Below, piece after piece: positions 44,201 through 55,861 of a DNA stretch of 64,000 nucleotides. The notes beneath the pieces were generated by a model. That model saw only the letters and a list, made by a program, of their open reading frames with translations. It was not told where the DNA came from and ran no database searches. How positions within the stretch are numbered: position 1 is the first letter of the stretch; each line of letters opens with the position of its first letter. Source of the DNA: Zygnema cylindricum (lineage: Eukaryota; Streptophyta; Zygnematophyceae; Zygnematales; Zygnemataceae); assembly GCA_037447655.1 (NCBI GenBank), contig JBBHKE010001404.1:1-64000 (forward strand), in the 5' to 3' direction. Made by a program: the position numbers and the translations under genes.

Positions 44201-47200
44201 ATTGTGTATTGCCATGTTCTAGTTTATCGTACTGTATTGTAAACTAACATATTATATTATATCAAATTCAATATCATCATATCTCACCCTTTTTCAATAT
44301 TCTTGGTTAAAAATGTGAAATGAAAGAGGAAAAAAACCGTTTTCAAAACATACATTGCATATAATCATGAAGCAGTACTTTATTCAAATATGTTAATTTT
44401 TCTTCTTTTTCTTAAATAATCATGAAGATAGTTAACAATTTTCTTCGCATATACTAATTTTTGTTTTTTCTTGTTATTTTTATTGAATCCATTTGCAGTT
44501 GAAAGCTGCAAATTTTCAACTCTTAGCTTTAATCGGAAATATTATTCGGGCGGATGCTTCGACTAATGGAACTATGGTATGATTTTTTTTTTTTCCTTTT
44601 GAAAAGTAATAATAATATTTGATTTTATTGACATTCCAATTTAAACAATGATATTCCTACTTTATTTTACACTTGAAAATTAATAATAATACTTTAGTTA
44701 ACTGACACTCGCGGTTTAAAAATTCTGCAATACTAAACTTTGAATACTTTCTGAACCTCCCATTAACAAATTTTTATCTGCTATTTGAAATTCCCAATTT
44801 TGAATTTCTGATTTCGATTTCCAGTTTCCAATTTCGAATTTCCAATTTCCGATTTCCAATTTCTGTCTTCCAAATTCCCTCCTTTTCTTATTTTCTGTTT
44901 GTCTGATTTTCTGAGTTCTATTTTTTTTTTTAAATTCTCGTTTAAAATTTAAAATTTCTGATTTCCAATTCCCAATTTCGCCATTTCCTGTTTTTAATCT
45001 CTGTTCTTCCATTTTCAAATTCTCATATCCGTTTTTTTTATTTCCGTTTTTCAAATTTTATTTCCAATTATTATTTCCAATTTTCATTTTTCAATTTCCA
45101 ATTTTAAAGTTTCAAATTTGAGATGTTCACCTTTAATTTAATTTTTCTTATTTCTAATTCTCATTATCTAACTCCGTAAAGATTTTTTCAATACTAGAGT
45201 TTTCCATTAAATCCCTCTAAATTTTAAATTTCTTTCTGTTTTAAAGGTAAAAGGACATTGAAACAAAAATCAAATTTGTGATTTACAAAGGTGACATGTC
45301 AACATTTTTGGGCTTAATTTAACCATTAAAGGGAAAACCCATGAAAGGAAAAACCCATTAAAGGGAAAACCCATTAACGGAAAAACCCACCAAAGAAAAA
45401 ATCCATTAAAGGGAAACCCATTAAAGGGAGAACTCATTAAAGGGAAAACCTTAAATGCAGGGCTTGGAGGACTTCAATCTTATTTTTCAACCAAATTCAC
45501 AATCAAAAGTTTTAATTCAAGCCCCAAATGGAATTTTTTTACAATCATGGCCCGACGGAAATCTAACGGCCGATATCGATCCGGAAAATCTCGACTTATC
45601 TCAAGATTCTACATGGAATAGCAGTTCGGCTTTCAATATTGTTAAGGTAAGAGGAAAATAATGTTAATTAGGTTTAGAATTGTAACTAGAATTTTAATTA
45701 GAATTAAAATTTGAATTAAAGTAAGAGTTAGACCTATTGTGATTTTCCATTTTTCTTTACAGTTCTTTAGATACAAACTGTTTATGGACAAGATTGGAAA
45801 TTCAGTATTGAAATTAATTTGTTAATATAGCACCACCCGACAAAGTCAGTTTCTATTAGTGATTTTCCTTATTCTACACTAATTATGGTAAATTTTTGCA
45901 AGTTCTAAGGTTCATTTGCACACCAGTTCATCGTTTGTATTAAAGAAAATATCCATATCATGGTATTTTCATTGGTTATACACGATTCAAATTTTCACAT
46001 TTCTTAATTGGTCATAAATAGTCTGGATAATGGTGAAAATTCGTACCTTATTAACGACGAATTCCTTAATTTTCAGGTTCAAGAAACTCATGGAGAATGG
46101 CAATTATCTTACTCAACCGAACAAACGATGGTAAATAAAACATTAACCGACCATCATGATTTTTTTTTCAACGAAACAGATTGGATGTTATTATCTTCTG
46201 ATGGAGTGAATGCCGTTCGAATTCCTATTGGGTGGTGGATTATGTCGGAACCAAATATAGAGTTTCCTTTTTTACCACAATACACAAAATATCTCGATTG
46301 GGCTTTTCAAATGGGTATAAAATATAACATTCGAATCTGGATAAGTATTCACGGAGCTCCGGGATCCCAAAGTGGGTGGGGAAACACGGGATCTCGAAGT
46401 GGGACAATCGAATTTGGTATTCCTCAAAACATAGAAAAAACATTGAGTTTATTACAATGGATTTGTATTCGTTATGTCAAAAACCCTAATTTTCTCGGAA
46501 TTGGACTCGTAAATGAGCCGGTTGCTTGGGGCATTTCAAAAAGTGTTCTCCAAAAATATTATTCCGATGCATATGATTTAGTAAGGAAATATTCACAATG
46601 TCTTTTTATTTCTATCGAAGCGAGAATCGGGAGCAATGAATGGTTGGACACTTATTATTTAATGTTTGATATATCTCATACAAATGTTATATTGGAAATT
46701 CACCAATATGACGTTTTTAGTAATAGATTGGAAGGATTGACAGCGGAAGACGAAATCAATTTCGTGGAAAATGATCGACGGAATCAAATTTTGGACTTAC
46801 AATCGGTAATTATTATTCTTTTTGGTCGTGTTTTCTTTTCTCCACATTTCTGCGTGATTTGAATATTTTCAAGGTTGTTGAGAGGGAGAGAAAATAAAGG
46901 AGAAAGAAAGGGCGAGGAAGCAGGAAGGGGGAGAAGGCGGGGAGAAAGGAGATCAGGAGGAGAAGGGAAGAGAGGGGAAGAACAACAGAGTTAAGTCAAC
47001 AAAACAACTTTAACTACAACATTGATTAGATGATTTGATGTTTTAAAACTGATGTCTTTATGGTTTCCATTTTCTAAACCAATCAGCATTGTGGATTTTC
47101 AATGCAAAACCGACGTCGTCAATTTCTCTTTATCAAAACAAATGACTTTTTTTCAGCCGATGCCTTTTATTTTTTATTTCCAAACCAATAATTATAGTTT

Positions 47201-48309
47201 GCTTCTCCTAGACCTACGTCCTTCATTTTTCAATTTCTAAACCAATGTCTTTCTGTAATACTTTTCTAAAACTCATTTAAACCATAAACTCGTAGTCCCC
47301 GTGTTAAAAACCTTATTAATTCTCTTGTTATGAAACCATGTTTCTAAACCAATAGCTTTATGTACTTACTTCTTATGTTTTTCTTTCTTTACCGACTGTA
47401 TAGGTTCTTGGGCGGACGGTTTTAGTCGGCGAATTTTCCAATGCAATGTATTCAGCCGCGACTCCCGACGAACAGCGACGATGGTCACAGACTCAAATGA
47501 AAACAGTTGCAACCGCATCAAACGGATGGTTTTTTTGGTCTCTCAAATTGCAAAGAGGAGGTAAGTTAATATCTTTAGTGTAAGTTAACATTTGGTGTGT
47601 ATACCCTTTAAAAAACAAGTTAATATTTTTAGTGTGAGTTAAATTTCTTAGTGTATACCGTTTAGGAAACCGTATATCAGTTTAAAAAGAAACGTCAATA
47701 AAAATAAAAAAAACTGAAAAACTGGAAAAAAAGAGAAATAGAACCATAAAAACCTAATGTAAAACTCTGACAAGTACACCGTCTATCGCTATTAGTGAAA
47801 CATCTTCCTCCGTACACACTCGTCCGATTTTCATATGGAGACCGCCGATGGGAAGGTGGGAATCTAGGCTTTCAATCGCAACCATCAGATCCAGAATCCG
47901 ACAAGCGTGTACGGAGAAAAAATGTTTTAAGCGGCAAAAAAAAACATTAACACTAATAGCGATACACACTGTAGTTTTACATTGGGATGTCATCCAGTGA
48001 TTTTTTTAATCTAGTCTTTTTGTAATTGTTGTTTCCAAATAATTTGTAATTGTTGTTTCCAAATAATTTTACAAACTTGTTATTTTAGCTCGTCGGAAGT
48101 CTTTGTTTATAAGTTTTTCCAAATTTCATATTTTGCTATGACATTTCAGACTTCCTAAACAGATTTCATGTTTTTAAATAAAGTTCCAGATTTCAAACTC
48201 ATTTTTTGTCAATTAATTGTGAATTACAGGATATGACCATTGGAGTTGGTATAAAAGTAGAGCAAGAGGTTGGTTTCCCAAAAACCCCGAAACCGGAACA
48301 TGGTACTAG
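41274..48309 (+). CDS. GH5 exo-beta-1,3-glucanase-like protein with fascin-like modules
   Basis: Exons: 41274-41396 (less sure), 42196-42336, 42775-43140, 44499-44576, 45461-45646, 46077-46805, 47404-47560 and 48230-48309 (TAG 48307-48309); all have AG/GT borders and compatible phases. The GH5 start RGPNIGSWLITEKWMVPS is in the third exon. A fascin-like beta-trefoil insert (FQLLALIGN to SSSAFNIVK) follows, as in plant GH5BG proteins, then VRIPIGWW, HGAPGSQSGW, the acid/base GLVNEP and the nucleophile VGEFSNAM. It ends WSWYKSRARGWFP. Both catalytic Glu are present. An extra module upstream (FQLRTVNNTYLYIAS, GFFLSGTGIG) also looks fascin-like. The likely role is hydrolysis or transglycosylation of wall beta-glucans. 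The N-terminus and signal peptide are not found. Confidence 0.88.
42337..42774. repeat. CT-rich GH5 intron
   Basis: C/T simple sequence lies directly after the donor (42345-42380) and again at 42440-42580. This intron does not follow the purine-first pattern of the others. It ends TTTTTTTTGCAG. Confidence 0.7.
43141..44498. repeat. GH5 intron with AT and CT microsatellites
   Basis: It contains (AT)n at 43566-43598 joined to CTCTCTTTCTC repeats and a T-run near 43810-43840. No coding sequence is seen. Confidence 0.7.
44577..45460. repeat. GH5 intron with TTTCCAATTTC and CCCATTAAAGGGAAAA repeats
   Basis: 44770-45130 is built of degenerate ATTTCCAATTTCCGATTTCC words. 45325-45450 is a tandem array of about seven 18-bp units of the form CCCATTAAAGGGAAAA, ending ten bases before the exon at 45461. 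Confidence 0.8.
46806..47403. repeat. GH5 intron starting with a purine tract
   Basis: After the GTAATT donor a purine-rich block lies at 46880-46985. The rest is T-rich with repeated TTTCTAAACCAAT-like words (47080-47350). Confidence 0.65.
47753..47989. mobile_element. MITE of the ATCGCTATTAGTG family
   Basis: It lies in the last GH5 intron. The ends AATGTAAAACT and AGTTTTACATT are inverted, with further inner inverted words TATCGCTATTAGTG and CACTAATAGCGATA. The core blocks GAGACCGCCGATGGGAAG and TTTCAATCGCAACC match the copy at 49548-49770. Confidence 0.75.
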
Positions 48310-49547
48310 TTTATTAGTTATCTAAAACCTAATAAGCTTTGTAATTTTATGACCCTTGGCTGTGCATGCCCCATATTATTCCCCCTACCTTTGACATTTT
48401 TTCCTAAGGTGATAGATCTGCTTGTATACTTGGATTATAGTTTTATGCAATAATATTTGACAGACTCATTTTTAACACCTTTAAAAAACAGATACGAACT
48501 TAATAAAAAGGTTTACTTTACGACGAGAGAACGAGATGGTTACCTATGGGATACGGTCGTTGTATTGCCATAAGTCATAGGGAGATAGCTAGAATAGTTA
48601 AGAAACATTTTCAGGTTTCTTTTTTAAATGGCTAAGAAATGCGATGAAATTAGACCTAAAACTTCTTCTAAGAAAGGGAGTGTCGGAATTCCCTGTTGAG
48701 CCTATGTCTAAATTCACTTCTAGTTTCTAGTCCTCAATGCTAAATCCTAATTCTACTACTTTAATATGTAGTTGCGAACTTTCTTCTTCTTGGTAGAATG
48801 GTAGATTCCCCTCGGGAACCCTAAGAATCTATTTGTAATACTTAGATGCTTTTCTCACACGGCAACCAAACTCCTTTCTAGTATCGGTTACCTAGATTAG
48901 TTCAAACTTATTTGATCGCACCTTTACTAGATGTACCTCTAAAACCGTACGGGGCTTCTCGGTTAGTTTCTTGTTCCCTCAAAAAGGCCTCCGCTTTCTT
49001 GTAAAAATAGTATTTTTGCTAAAAGAAAAATAAACAACAAACCGTTTTTTTGTATTCCTTGTTTGTCACTTTTGACTTGTCTTTGCCTCCTTTCAATCTT
49101 CCTCCTAGTTTCTGGTCTCTCTTTTTCTTGTCCATTTTTTTCTTTTGGCATTTTCATGGCCTCACCTTCAATAGGAAAATAATTCATCTGAGAGATTCTC
49201 CCTTCTCAACACTTCCATGACGTTGCATTCAAAATGTCCCTTTGAGTGATTCTCAAAACACCCGGAAAAAATTGTGGCAAGTTTCATGGTTGTTTTTCGT
49301 CCCCAATTTTTGCTCCCATAATTCGTTTGATTGATTAATATTTGTAGCACCTCATGGATTACATATCTAGAATAAACTGAAAAAATGGTCATAAAGGTTC
49401 TTGCTACACTCTCAAAACATTATCGGTGCGCTTGTTCATTTACTGTATTATATTAGACCTAATGGGAGTTTCGAAACAACAAACTACTTGTTCAGTTTTT
49501 TTCTATACTAAAAGAATGAAACATAGCGGAGCAGCGTCCTCCAAAAG

Positions 49548-49770
49548 CTACACCGTGAATCGCTATTAGTGTTAATGTTTTTTTTGCCACTTAAAACATC
49601 TTTTCTCCGTACACACTTGTCCGATTTTCAATTTGAGACCGCCAACCGGAAGCTGAGAATGTTACCTTTCAATCGCAATCGTCAGATCCACAATCCGACA
49701 TGTGTGTACGGAGTAAAGATGTTTTTGGTGGCGAAAAAAATATTAACACTAATAGCGATACACGGTGTAG
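49548..49770. mobile_element. 223-bp MITE, CTACACCGTGAATCGCTATT ends
   Basis: The inverted ends CTACACCGTG and CACGGTGTAG extend inward through ATCGCTATTAGTGTTAAT and its inverse, about 30 bp with few mismatches. It is the best-preserved copy of this family in the window. Confidence 0.82.
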
Positions 49771-50454
49771 TGGTGGTGTCAAATCATTGTTTTCTCGGGT
49801 CATGTCAATATGCTCTTCAACATCGATCACTCAACAAAACGTAATACGTATTAAGTTGTTCCATTTCCTCACAACACAAATGCACAAAAAACGACATATA
49901 TTCACTCCTTCAACAAAAAAGATAAAACAACAGGATCAAAAACAAAACAACCGTAAATTTCAAGAAAAATGTTACCTGACAACTACACAATTAGAAGTGG
50001 AGGCGGTCCTTCTGCATTGTTATGCGGAGTGCACGATAAAGGTGACAAAAACCATCCTCCAAGATAGGCACCCTCAAATAAGTTAAAGAACAGGAAACAC
50101 CAACAATAAAAACTTTTGAACTCAAAGCTGAATTAATTACTCAGATATTAATGCATAGCTTGCGAAGATTCTCTCTTTGCATCTCTTTTTTGCAAATGTA
50201 CAATGTTCGTACGAAACGAGCGTACGAAAGGAATCGGAAAATACAATTCTAACGGTATTCGCACGCTATGCACGTTTCAGACACAGTTTTAAACAATACA
50301 ATATATTACAGTATACGGTAGACCTAGATCCACGTAGACAAATGAGTTCGGTACAAAAGGTACAAATTTGAACAGTACAGAGTGTACTGCTCTGCAACCG
50401 TTTTTTATAGTCCTTTAAATCAAGTTTCTTACGTGCACACGTCATCGATTAGCA

Positions 50455-50615
50455 TTTGAACCGCCAATCGGAATGTATGGAGCTTAACTTTGCGTCGCAA
50501 CCGTCAGATTGTCAATGTGACAAGTGTGCCCCCAGAATAAAGAGCCTAAAGGCCGGGAAAACCGTTAACGATACTGTACCATAACATCGTAATATCGTAG
50601 CGATACAGGGTGTAC
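50455..50615. mobile_element. Diverged relative of the ATCGCTATTAGTG MITE family
   Basis: It shares the order GAACCGCCAATCGGAAT, GCAACCGTCAGAT and ACAAGTGTG with the better copies. A right end ATCGTAGCGATACAGGGTGT is recognisable; the left end is not. Confidence 0.45.
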
Positions 50616-51266
50616 GGTACTGTACTGTACTGTACCTTACTGCTCCACAACTTCAAGGAGAGTACAGAGCTGCGCGTAATCGTACGATCCGTACGAATTT
50701 GCAGCTTCCAGACACAGATTCTTTTGCACAGGCCTTGCTGTAACCCTAAATTGGCAACTTTTCATTTATTTACACAATTTTTTTCTTTGCATAAAGCTTT
50801 CACATTTGATCAATTTTACAGCGGTTTTGAATTTGTTTAAGCTCATGTGAAATTATCCATTAGCCTTATATTTTTTTTCTTAAATAAAATAAAAAATATA
50901 AAAAAAATTATACATTTATATATGTTTATATATATATATATTTTTATGAGGAGTATCTAGGTTTGCAAAGTTCTTCAGGAAAATCCTGTTTTTGAAAAAT
51001 AGCATAAGTAGAAATTAAGCGTTTCTGCTAGTTTTTTTTTTTGCCAGTTTTTTAAATATTTGTGGATCTTTAGCACCGAGTAGAAATAATATGTTTATTA
51101 AAATATAATAAAAGACAAATAAAACCATTGTCATAAATTTGCATAGGAAATAAAAAGAAATTTTTAGATAACTGCGTTATTTTTTCCTCTTTTTGTGCAA
51201 TTTATCTTTTGCAGAATTTGTCCTTTGTGAAATCTGTCGTTCCTTGTCACAAAACTTTCAAACTGT

Positions 51267-54259
51267 ATGGCTCAAAATGTTTCCGACATTGTCGGAATCT
51301 TGGAAAGATCGCCGACAGAAACTGAACTATTTTGGTTAAAAAAAACGCACGGATTTTCTGATTTTCACTTATATTGTATGACAGTTTTTATTCTTTTGGT
51401 AGTCTATCCGTTAGCGAATTTGCCGTACCTTATTTTGGATTATTTGAAGCTTCCATTTTTTGAAAAATATCGCATACAGTCGAACTCTTACAACTCTCCT
51501 ACTGCCACGTGGCAGTGTCTGAAAGATGTTCTATGGACCATGGTCATTACCGTTGGGCCGTTGCAATTTTTGTCTTATCCTTTTTTTAAGGTGAGGAATC
51601 AACATTTTCCTCTTCTTATTCTTCTTTTCCGGCGGTCTTTTTTTCCTTCTTTATCATTCTCGTCTTTTCGTTTTCTTTTCGTTTGGTTTGGTTTGTTTTG
51701 TTTTTTTCTTTGTTTTTTTCTTTTTTTTCTTTTTTGTTTTCTTCAATTCTTTTTGTTTTGCTTCTTTTCTTTCCTTTTCTTTTCTTGTCTTTCCTTTTCT
51801 TTTCTTTTCTTTCCTTTTCCTTTGCTTTTTTTTTTTTTTCTTTTCCGTTTTTCTTTTCTTTTTTTCCTATTTTTCTTTTTCTTGCTCTCTTTTTTTTCCT
51901 CCTTTTGGTGGTGATGATGGAAAAGTCACAATTTTTTTCGTGGGCTTTCTATCTGAAAATTTGCATTTTTGATTTTTTTTAACATTTTCTTGTTTTAAGG
52001 CAAAGAAAGAAATAACGTGATTACTTTTGTATGCCGTTGACGTCAATTTTGTTTTTTGGTGTTTCAAAATATCGCCAATTCAATTTTTTTTTTTTTTTTT
52101 TTTGAAAATGGTTTTCTTGGTGAACGGTATCAAATTGAAAATGTTTTGATTATTTATTTGAACTTCGTTTTTTTTTTCTCCATCATAATAGTTAAAAAAA
52201 AAATTTGGACGTTTTCTAATGTTTTTTTTAACATTTGTAAGGAATCTTGTGAAGTCGAGATTGTCCTTTTCAATTTATAATTATTGATAAAAATTTTAGT
52301 AAGTTGACAATTTGTTTTTTTCGCAGCTTGTATAAGTACCTAGGTGTCTTCATTCCCTGCCTCTCCCTCTCCCTCTTCCTCTCCTTCTCCCTTTACCTCT
52401 CCCTTTCCAAATCACTCTCTCTTTCCATTGCTCTCTCCCTCTCCTACTCTCCCATTCACTACTTGAAAGCCACGGTACAGACCAAAAAAATTACAAACCA
52501 TTGTGCAACATCGTCTCTCTTTCTTCTCTCCCCACATTCTCTCTCGCCCAATTCTCTCTCTGCATCCTCATTCTCCTTCCCCGCATTTCCTCTCTCCTCA
52601 TTCGCTCTCTCCCATTCCCTCTGCCCTCATTCTCTCTCCATTCTCTCCCTCTCTCTCGCTCTCTCTCTCTCCCAATCCCCCTTTTCCCCGTCCTCTCCCT
52701 CTCCTCTCACTCTCCAATGTTCTCCTCCACCACCTTGTCTTTTTCCTCATCGACAATTACTAAAACTATTGTCTCCACCATTCCATGTGTTATGGATAGT
52801 TGCACAAACCCTTAAAAGAACTCCCTCTCTCTCTCTCTCTCTCCCTCCTCCCAGCTCGCCGGCATCAACGGCTCTCTCCCTCTCCCTTCCCTCTCCGAGG
52901 TCCTCCTCCAACTCCTCGTCTTCTTCCTCATCGAGGATTACGGAAACTATTGGCTCCACCGTTCCATGCATTACGGATGGTTGTACGACAACATCCATTA
53001 CAAACATCACGAGTTCAATACTCCAATGGGAGTGGCAGCGAGTTATGCTCATTGGGCGGAGATTTTGGTCCTCGGGATTCCGTCTTTTGTGGGACCCGCG
53101 ATAGTGAGGTGTCACGTCGTGACCATGTGGGCGTGGATTGTTGTGAGGACGTTGGAGGCGATAGAGACTCATAGCGGGTGAGAGGAACTTTGCCTTTTTG
53201 TTCGAAGGAGAGGGAGAGGGAGAGGGAGAGGGAATTAGTTCTTTGTGACGACTGTGATGACTTTCTATTGTAGTGAGGACAGTGGAGGTGGCGGAGAGGC
53301 ATGGCGAGGAGGTTTTTGTCTTTTGTGGTTTTTGTCCATTGTGGTGCCGGCGATTGTCAGGTGAAATTGACAATTTTAACTAAATTTGTGATTTTTTCAG
53401 TTACGATTTTCCGTGGAACCCAACTAAACTGATTCCGTTTTACGGTGGTTCTGAATATCACGACTACCACCACCTTGTGGGGGGGCAAAGTAAAGGAAAT
53501 TTTGCCTCCATTTTCACTTATTGTGACTGGTTGTATGGAACAGATAAGGTAATTTTTTAGTTCTTTTTCATTTTTTTTGTATTTTTTATTTCGTTTTTTT
53601 GTCTTTTTTTGTTTTTGGTTTTTTTTTTAACTGGTTAAAATATGGAACTGCGAGGTATTTTTTATTCTCCTCTGGTGTCTTATCTATATTTGGATTCGTA
53701 TATTTTCCTTAACAGTGATGTTATTCAGCGAGAGAGGTTGCCTCGGGCGTAATACAAAAGTTCTTTCTCCACTTTTATTTTCACTTCTTTTACTTCTTCC
53801 TTTTGATCAGATTCCATGATATAAAGCTTTGAGGTAAATTTACATTTTTTGAATTACGGAAATTGAACTGGACAGAGTCGTTTTGAGAGTGATCTTCCGT
53901 TAGAATTGACGGAGGATTTTTTTGGGGCTTTTGACCAGGGTTTTCGTTACAAGAAGGCCTCGACCAGGTGAGATCATTTTTCCGTTGATTATGTTTTTTA
54001 AAGGTCATATTTATATGGAATGTATGGATATGTATGTAAGTAAGATTACTTTTGCAGTCGATGTTTTCTTAAGTTTCGAAAATTTGAACAATTGGAGGTA
54101 TTAAATTGTTTTCTTAATTTGAAAAACATTTCTTTCCTTTTTTTTTTTCGCAGGGAAACAAATGTGATTAAGTACAAAATTTTACGAAAAACAAGATTGA
54201 AAAATGAAGAGCTTGAAGATTTTCGAGCTCAATTTGAATTTCAAATCATAGTTTTTTAG
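51267..54259 (+). CDS. SMO1-like: C4-sterol methyl oxidase, SMO1 type
   Basis: Five exons, 51267-51590, 52855-53177, 53401-53548, 53939-53967 (29 nt) and 54154-54259 (TAG), give 309 residues with consistent phases, close to plant SMO1 length. Fatty-acid-hydroxylase histidine boxes bind the di-iron site: HRSMH and HYKHH in exon 2, and EYHDYHH in exon 3. The VGGQSKGNFASIFTYCDWLYG block after the last box is of SMO1 type (4,4-dimethyl sterols) rather than SMO2. Exon 1 has hydrophobic segments (LYCMTVFILLVVYPLANL) suiting an ER membrane enzyme. It oxidises a C-4 methyl group during sterol synthesis. The ATG is the first in the frame and gives a normal N-terminus. Confidence 0.93.
51591..52854. 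repeat. First SMO intron: T/C-rich repeats
   Basis: TTTTCTTTTCTTTCC repeats occur at 51620-51910, T-runs at 52080-52100, and dense CTCTCTCCC repeats at 52350-52850 up to the acceptor CTCCTCCCAG. A decayed exon copy is embedded at 52716-52812. Confidence 0.75.
52716..52812 (+). pseudogene. Decayed duplicate of the start of SMO exon 2 within the intron
   Basis: The frame read from 52716 parallels exon 2 from about 52897 (FFLIDNY against FFLIEDY, then NYCLHHSMCYG against NYWLHRSMHYG). It has TAA at 52761-52763 where the gene has GGA, and TAG at 52797-52799 where it has TGG. Nucleotide identity looks near 80% by eye over about 95 bases. It ends about 40 bases before the real exon. Confidence 0.75.
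53205..53237. repeat. Purine tract after the SMO exon 2 donor
   Basis: GGAGAGGGAGAGG repeats begin about 28 bases after the GTGAGAGG donor. Confidence 0.7.
53262..53364 (+). pseudogene. Decayed pieces of the SMO exon 2 end in the next intron
   Basis: 53266-53307 (ATTGTAGTGAGGACAGTGGA) resembles the exon end at 53137-53177, and 53334-53363 (ATTGTGGTGCCGGCGATTGT) resembles 53084-53113. By eye about 29 of 41 and 23 of 30 bases match. The two pieces are in swapped order relative to the exon. Confidence 0.5.
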
Positions 54260-54509
54260 AAACTATGGAGATTTTGAAAATAATTATGCCCAAGAAAACG
54301 GTATATAAGACATTTTCATTACGGAAAAAACTTGGGATAAATACAGTATAAAGGGGTCACATTGACCCCGAAATTTGAAAAGATTATAGTTTACGGTATA
54401 TGGGTATTTGGTTTAGAGGGGGATTTTAACATTCTTTCGATTGAAAATAATCAATTTTACCTCGAAAATTATTGAAAGCATGGTTTTTTTTTCTTTTGCT
54501 ATAAAGTGC

Positions 54510-54965
54510 AGTCAAATATTGACTTTCTTTGACCTTTCTTTGACTTTTCTTAGACCTTTCTTTGACCTTTCTTTGACCTTTTTTTGACTTTTTTTTTACT
54601 TTAACAAATTGACATGTTTTTTTTTTTCAACGGTATTTGGTGTGCATGAAAATTTGAATGTTGTGTATTTTGCATAAACGAGGTTGTTTGGATTGGGAAG
54701 TGGGAAAAAAGAGTTCGACTGTACTTTTCTTTTCTCTCTTTTGTACTTTTGCTTCCTCTTTTGTACTTTTGCTTCCTCTTTTTTGTACTTTTGTTTCATC
54801 TTTTTTGTACTTCTGTCTCCACTTTTTTTTTCTTCTGTTTCCCCTCTTCTGTACTTTTGTTTTCGCTTTCTCGTACTTTTGTTTCCTCTTTTTATACTTT
54901 TGTTCCCTCTTTATTGTACTTTTGTTTCCTCTCTTTTGAACTTCTGTTTCTTTTTTTTTGTTTCT
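54510..54965. repeat. Tandem repeats CTTTGACCTTTC and TTTTGTACTTTTG
   Basis: TTTGACCTTTCTTTGAC units (54515-54595) are followed, after a gap, by a 23-25-bp array of TTTTGTACTTTTGTTTCCTC (54735-54945). Cys/Phe-rich frames over it are simple-sequence artefacts. Confidence 0.8.
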
Positions 54966-55800
54966 CCATTCTAGTTTCTTTGTTTATCAAGAGATTGTCA
55001 TATTGACTGCGAGCAAATATTTATAACCACCGTATCCACTCGAGAGAGTTTGTCTTTATTACAATTGTGCGGTCTCGTACACCGATAATGTACAAAACCG
55101 GTGGTTTTATTTCATTTTCATTTATTTATTTTTTATTTTTTATAATTTTCAATACTAGTAAGTGAAACCAAATAAATTTACGGACACATTAAATAAAAAC
55201 AAAACATTAATTAAATATATAAACGTACAAAAGGGAATCTCAACATCCATACCCATTATTTTGACGTTTGTCGTTTTCAAAATTGAATTATTTAGACTTA
55301 CAAACACGACACTTCACAAATTGTGTGGTACAAGACAAAAATAGGCGTGGCGTTTAATCAGCCAGTTTTTAAGTCTCAATGATCTTTAAGCATTACTTTT
55401 GAAGGATTTAGTTACTTTTGTTTTAAAAGGTTAACGTGTTTTCAAAAACGGTACTAACTTGCGATTGTTATTCCTATGCCTTGTACTTTATCTTGAATTT
55501 TTCAGCGAAATGAACTGAAGCATCTTAGTCACAGGTTTGTACTCTCGTTGGTCAAATGGAAATACTTGTTGTTCTCTCGCTGGTCAAACGTAAAGAAAAA
55601 AAAAAAGGCAGGATAAATTAAAAAGCACGATGGTAAATCATCTGAGTCCGAGGGTACACAAGGGGTGGCAAGGCCAAAACTTAAAAACTACAAGCAGGGC
55701 AATAAAAAACAAAGGTAGCAACATGAACACATAGGCGTAAGTATCAACCGTTGGATGTTTCACTTTTTTAGATTTGCAAAGCAATCGCGCAAATCGTCCA
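54966..55800. other. Stretch without a supported gene
   Basis: AT-rich, with one GAAATGGA/GGTCAAA repeated block (55540-55590) and no recognisable exon. Confidence 0.4.
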
Positions 55801-55851
55801 GTGTGAAGAGACTCTCCTCGGCGAGGAGAGCCAAGGAGAGTCTCTTCACAC
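55801..55851. repeat. Long perfect hairpin with 18-bp arms
   Basis: The arms GTGTGAAGAGACTCTCCT and AGGAGAGTCTCTTCACAC are perfectly complementary. The 15-base spacer CGGCGAGGAGAGCCA also allows a competing stem, CTCTCCTC with GAGGAGAG. Confidence 0.85.
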
Positions 55852-55861
55852 GGGTCGCGTA

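Larger units (their letters stand above)
48310..51266. other. Intergenic region between the GH5 and SMO genes
   Basis: It holds one clear MITE (49548-49770), a diverged relative (50455-50615) and AT-rich DNA with TA-repeats (50920-50945). Several short open frames show no motif. Confidence 0.5.

Noticed and set aside
45325-45450. A CRISPR-like array of regular repeats
   Set aside because: The units are about 18 bp with no unique spacers, in an intron of a eukaryotic gene; it is a simple tandem repeat.
51620-51980. Phe/Leu-rich frames that look like membrane proteins after SMO exon 1
   Set aside because: They are TTTTC/TTTTG repeats following a GTGAGG donor; the SMO protein is continuous from exon 1 to the exon at 52855 without them.
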